Assembly: GCA_035626235.1 (NCBI GenBank)
Contig: DASPOB010000020.1
Coordinates: 1 to 21,685 of the forward strand
Source of the DNA: DATFYP01 sp035626235
GTDB lineage: Archaea; Thermoproteota; Nitrososphaeria; Nitrososphaerales; Gagatemarchaeaceae
Direction of reading: 5' to 3'
DNA: 21,685 bases
Both the position numbers and the translations under genes were made by a program. Positions 19,440 to 21,685 of the stretch are shown piece after piece; within the stretch, counting starts at the first letter, position 1, and each line of letters begins with the position of its first letter. The notes beneath the pieces were generated by a model, which was given only the letters and a program-made list of their open reading frames with translations, had not been told where the DNA came from and did no database searches.

Positions 19440-20618
19440 TCATGCAGACACCTTCGCTTCCAATGAAGTGCCGAGGTAATCCCCAAGCTGAGAGAACCTC
19501 TCCTCAATGGAGCGCCTCTCCCTAGCGGCCAACTCTCTCAGCGGTAGCACGCTGACCGTCATTCTGTTCCGTTCCCTCTTCTTTCTCCAGGTCGCTGCGA
19601 CGAACCCGTCGATGAGAACCGTCGGGCTGACCATCCCCAAGGGCCTGAAGACCTGCTTCGTCTTGTCCGGGGGCAAGAACCTCGACTTGTCCCTGTACCC
19701 CATCATGAGGCTGTCGAACTCGGGGAGGACGGTCGCTCCCTGCGGCTCGCAGGCGTCCTTCGGGGCCCCTTCGAGCGAGTAGTACGTCTCCTTCGACCCC
19801 TCGACCCGCTCCTCGACCAGGTCTCTCTTCAGGGTACTGATGCTGGCTCCGACCTCTCTTGAGAGGAGGTATGACCAGTAAAGAATGTCGGCGCGGCTCA
19901 CGGGACCGTAGTTGCGAATGAACTTGCGGACCAGTTCGACCACGCATGTCTCCGGCTCTGGCACGCCTCTCCCCGCGCTCAGCCAGTCGGCGGTGCGCAT
20001 CCAGAGGCTCTCGGAACCCTTTCTGCCGGCGTTTACCAGGAGTCCGAGGTACGACATCTCCGTGACACCGACCCAGGAGGGTCCAATCGTGGGACGGCTG
20101 GACCACCCTCTCACCATCCTCCTCCTGCCCTTCAAGCCCATCCTCGTCAGCCTATTCGAGATGAAATCCGCGATGTACGCCGAGGTGACAGCCCTCCCTT
20201 TGATGTCGTCCAGCAGGGGAAGGTAGAGCGAATGCACCCTTGCGTCCCCGAGCGGGATGCCGCGCCGCCTCGCCGCGTTGTCGTAGCGCAGAAGGATTCT
20301 CTTTCTGGGCGAGCCGAAGACGTGAACGTGGTAGTCCTTGCTGGGGAAGATGTGCATCGTGCCTCTGACCGTCCAAGTTCTCACCAGCCCTCCCTTGGGG
20401 CGGAGCTCCGAATGCAGGCTGGAATCGGCGAACCTCTCGACCCGGGCCCAGAACGACAGGAAGCTCTCGCCGAAGTCCTGAGAATTGACGCCGCAGGTGG
20501 CCTCGGCTGCTGTGACGGGGGAGTGCGGTCCGGAAGCCACCCTGGAGAGGTACTGCATGTGCATCAGTCTCCTGTTGAGGGCCCTGAGGGTTTCCGGCTC
20601 GCGGCTTCCTGTCTGCAC
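19440..20618 (-). CDS. HTH_42 winged-helix protein, AlkZ/AlkX (YcaQ)-like DNA glycosylase candidate
   Basis: 392 residues with the three-part layout of the HTH_42 family. An N-terminal helical part leads to TCGVNSQDFGESFLSFWARV (41-60). The hallmark VRTWTVRGTMHIFPSKD is at 79-95, winged helices occupy the middle (about 225-275), and a barrel-like end has LPEFDSLMMGYRDKSRFL (298-315) and VLIDGFVAATWRKK. Characterised members (AlkZ, YcaQ/AlkX) are glycosylases that unhook alkylated or crosslinked bases, using a Q-x-Q or Q-x-D motif. Here the matching place reads N45-S46-Q47-D48, so the first Gln is Asn. The start is GTG 20618; TATA-like CAATAAG (20644-20650) is 29 nt upstream. Its place just before the end-joining operon supports a DNA-repair role. 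Confidence 0.8.
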   Translation of the reverse strand: MQTGSREPETLRALNRRLMHMQYLSRVASGPHSPVTAAEATCGVNSQDFGESFLSFWARVERFADSSLHSELRPKGGLVRTWTVRGTMHIFPSKDYHVHVFGSPRKRILLRYDNAARRRGIPLGDARVHSLYLPLLDDIKGRAVTSAYIADFISNRLTRMGLKGRRRMVRGWSSRPTIGPSWVGVTEMSYLGLLVNAGRKGSESLWMRTADWLSAGRGVPEPETCVVELVRKFIRNYGPVSRADILYWSYLLSREVGASISTLKRDLVEERVEGSKETYYSLEGAPKDACEPQGATVLPEFDSLMMGYRDKSRFLPPDKTKQVFRPLGMVSPTVLIDGFVAATWRKKRERNRMTVSVLPLRELAARERRSIEERFSQLGDYLGTSLEAKVSA

Positions 20619-20643
20619 GATTGCGGCGTGGCGGGCGAGTGGT

Positions 20644-20650
20644 CTTATTG
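20644..20650 (-). promoter_or_regulatory. TATA-like box of the HTH_42 gene
   Basis: Minus-strand CAATAAG is centred about 29 nt before GTG 20618, consistent with a leaderless transcript. Confidence 0.4.
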
Positions 20651-20772
20651 CTTTGGTTGCTGTCCGGGATATCCCTCGCCGGCGCGGTGAGCCGCGCGGT
20701 ATGGCGACGCAACGCCGCTACCTTGCCTACGGCCGCACGCTGGCCGGGCTTGCATCTACGCCCTTTCCAGAG

Positions 20773-20780
20773 GTTTTATA
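20773..20780 (+). promoter_or_regulatory. TATA box of the NTF2-like gene
   Basis: GTTTTATA is centred 28 nt before ATG 20805, so the mRNA would begin almost at the ATG. This excludes the longer reading from 20781. Confidence 0.55.
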
Positions 20781-20804
20781 GTGAATTGCGATTCGCAACA
20801 TACG

Positions 20805-21194
20805 ATGGCGAGTTCTGACGTTGCCAAGAGGTTCGTGGAACGGATCAACGCTCACGACGTGGACGGCCTTGTCGCACTCATGACTCCGGATCATGCTTTC
20901 GTCGACTCCCTTGGAGACAGGTCGGTTCTACCGGCAATCGAAGGCGGCTGGAGGGCCTACTTCGGCATGGTGCCAGATTACTGGGTCAGGGTCGACCGCG
21001 CGATCTCCGAAGGAGACACCTCGATACTCATCGGAGCAGCGGGCGGGACCTACGTCTCGAAAGGCGGGAAGCTGAGGCCCGAAAACAGATGGGAGACGCC
21101 TGCCGTCTGGGTGGCGCGAACCACGGGCCCGAGGGTGGCCGAATGGCGCATCTACGCAGACAACGAGCCGATCAGGGAAAAGATGAGAAGATAG
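20805..21194 (+). CDS. SnoaL/NTF2-like fold protein
   Basis: 129 residues. The opening helix SSDVAKRFVERINAHDVDGLVALMTPDHAFVDSLG is the classic start of NTF2-like (SnoaL) cone folds, followed by WRAYFGMVPDY, WVRVDRAISEGDTSILIG and the closing strands TPAVWVARTTGPRVAEWRIYADN. The fold serves as a small enzyme or binding pocket (isomerases, hydrolases, polyketide cyclases). No specific reaction can be read from the sequence. ATG 20805 is chosen over 20781 because of the TATA box 28 nt upstream. It is divergent from the HTH_42 gene and convergent with the last gene. Confidence 0.85.
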   Translation: MASSDVAKRFVERINAHDVDGLVALMTPDHAFVDSLGDRSVLPAIEGGWRAYFGMVPDYWVRVDRAISEGDTSILIGAAGGTYVSKGGKLRPENRWETPAVWVARTTGPRVAEWRIYADNEPIREKMRR

Positions 21195-21203
21195 GAACGG
21201 GCT

Positions 21204-21685
21204 CTACCCCGTCGGTTTCGGCAGAAGCGGGTTCGACACCAGCAGGAAGACGTGGTACGGGGGGGAATTGTGAGGATAGTTGTACGTTATGTATTCGATC
21301 AGGATTCCCGCCCTGGGGCTGGAGTGCTGGGAGAGGGCGAACACGTAGGTGAGGTCGCCTATGAGGTTCCCAGCTGTCTCGCTGGTCCCGTCCGGAAAGG
21401 TCATGTTGAACCTGAACGCCCCGGCCATCAGCGTAACTGTCTGATTGACGCCCACCTCGGCCGGGCACCCGTCGTACGAGGGCGGGCAGAGCATCTCGAA
21501 CTTCACTCCGTCGAACGTCACAGACCGATTCGTGAAGTAACTGTAGCCCGGGTTCTCCACATGGGTGTCGTTGGATACGTCGTCGGCGTAGAAGAGCGTG
21601 CCGTTCACGTCCATCGCGAAGATTCTGCTCTTGAAGACGTAGGCCGTCGACAACGTCGCGGGTGGTGTGGAGGCGGAGACGACTG
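21204..21685 (-). CDS. Secreted or membrane-anchored protein, partial (N-terminus beyond window)
   Basis: The reading frame is open to the right edge, so the N-terminus is missing; about 160 codons are visible. The first visible residues, VVSASTPPATLSTAYVF, look like the region just after a signal peptide or anchor. The domain has alternating strands (FAMDVNGTLFYADDV, VTFDGVKFEMLCPPSYDGCP, QTVTLMAGAFRFNMTFPDG), two Cys that could form a disulfide and several NxS/T sites, and it ends PLLPKPTG without a C-terminal anchor. I do not recognise the family. TTG 21653 is an internal codon rather than a likely start. Confidence 0.6.
   Translation of the reverse strand, partial: VVSASTPPATLSTAYVFKSRIFAMDVNGTLFYADDVSNDTHVENPGYSYFTNRSVTFDGVKFEMLCPPSYDGCPAEVGVNQTVTLMAGAFRFNMTFPDGTSETAGNLIGDLTYVFALSQHSSPRAGILIEYITYNYPHNSPPYHVFLLVSNPLLPKPTG

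Overview
The window reads as the chromosome of an archaeon, most likely from the Thaumarchaeota/Nitrososphaeria side and perhaps a non-ammonia-oxidising soil or sediment lineage. The reasons are: a GC-rich, AGG-rich coding style; TATA-like boxes lying about 25-35 nt before many start codons, as expected for leaderless transcripts; many GTG and TTG starts; a large double-HTH regulator and an HTH_45-type winged-helix protein of kinds I associate with Thaumarchaeota; and several secreted or single-pass proteins without bacterial-type anchors. The domain call is firm. The lineage is inference. I see no rRNA, convincing tRNA, CRISPR array, transposase or phage gene.

1-5500 holds a type-1 isopentenyl-diphosphate-isomerase-like NUDIX protein that lacks the catalytic Cys, a small hypothetical protein, a membrane-anchored protein with duplicated four-Cys repeats, a 41-residue membrane peptide, a two-HTH regulator with a palindrome at its promoter, a possible structured RNA, a membrane protein and a large secreted protein. 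5600-9550 holds a minus-strand pair (serine beta-lactamase-fold hydrolase and an M29-aminopeptidase-like protein whose metal ligands appear lost), a DsbA-fold HCCA-isomerase-like protein and a tandem GNAT acetyltransferase. 9690-10480 is a chain of three small overlapping minus-strand genes, one a likely zinc-binding protein. 10690-10800 is an intergenic stretch with complementary hairpin loops.

10799-15520 holds a threonine-synthase-like PLP enzyme divergent from a glycyl radical enzyme and its overlapping radical-SAM activase. This complete two-gene system implies anaerobic radical chemistry. 15637-17124 holds a small membrane protein, an HTH_45-like regulator and a divergent DUF72 protein.

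17141-20618 is the most striking part. On the minus strand lie an AlkZ/AlkX-like HTH_42 protein, then (from its own promoter) a Ku-like protein, a minimal ATP-dependent DNA ligase and a small polymerase-X-like nucleotidyltransferase. This looks like an archaeal non-homologous end-joining operon in which a Pol X-type palm takes the place of the primase-type LigD polymerase of bacteria. The window ends with an NTF2-like protein and a secreted protein cut by the right edge.
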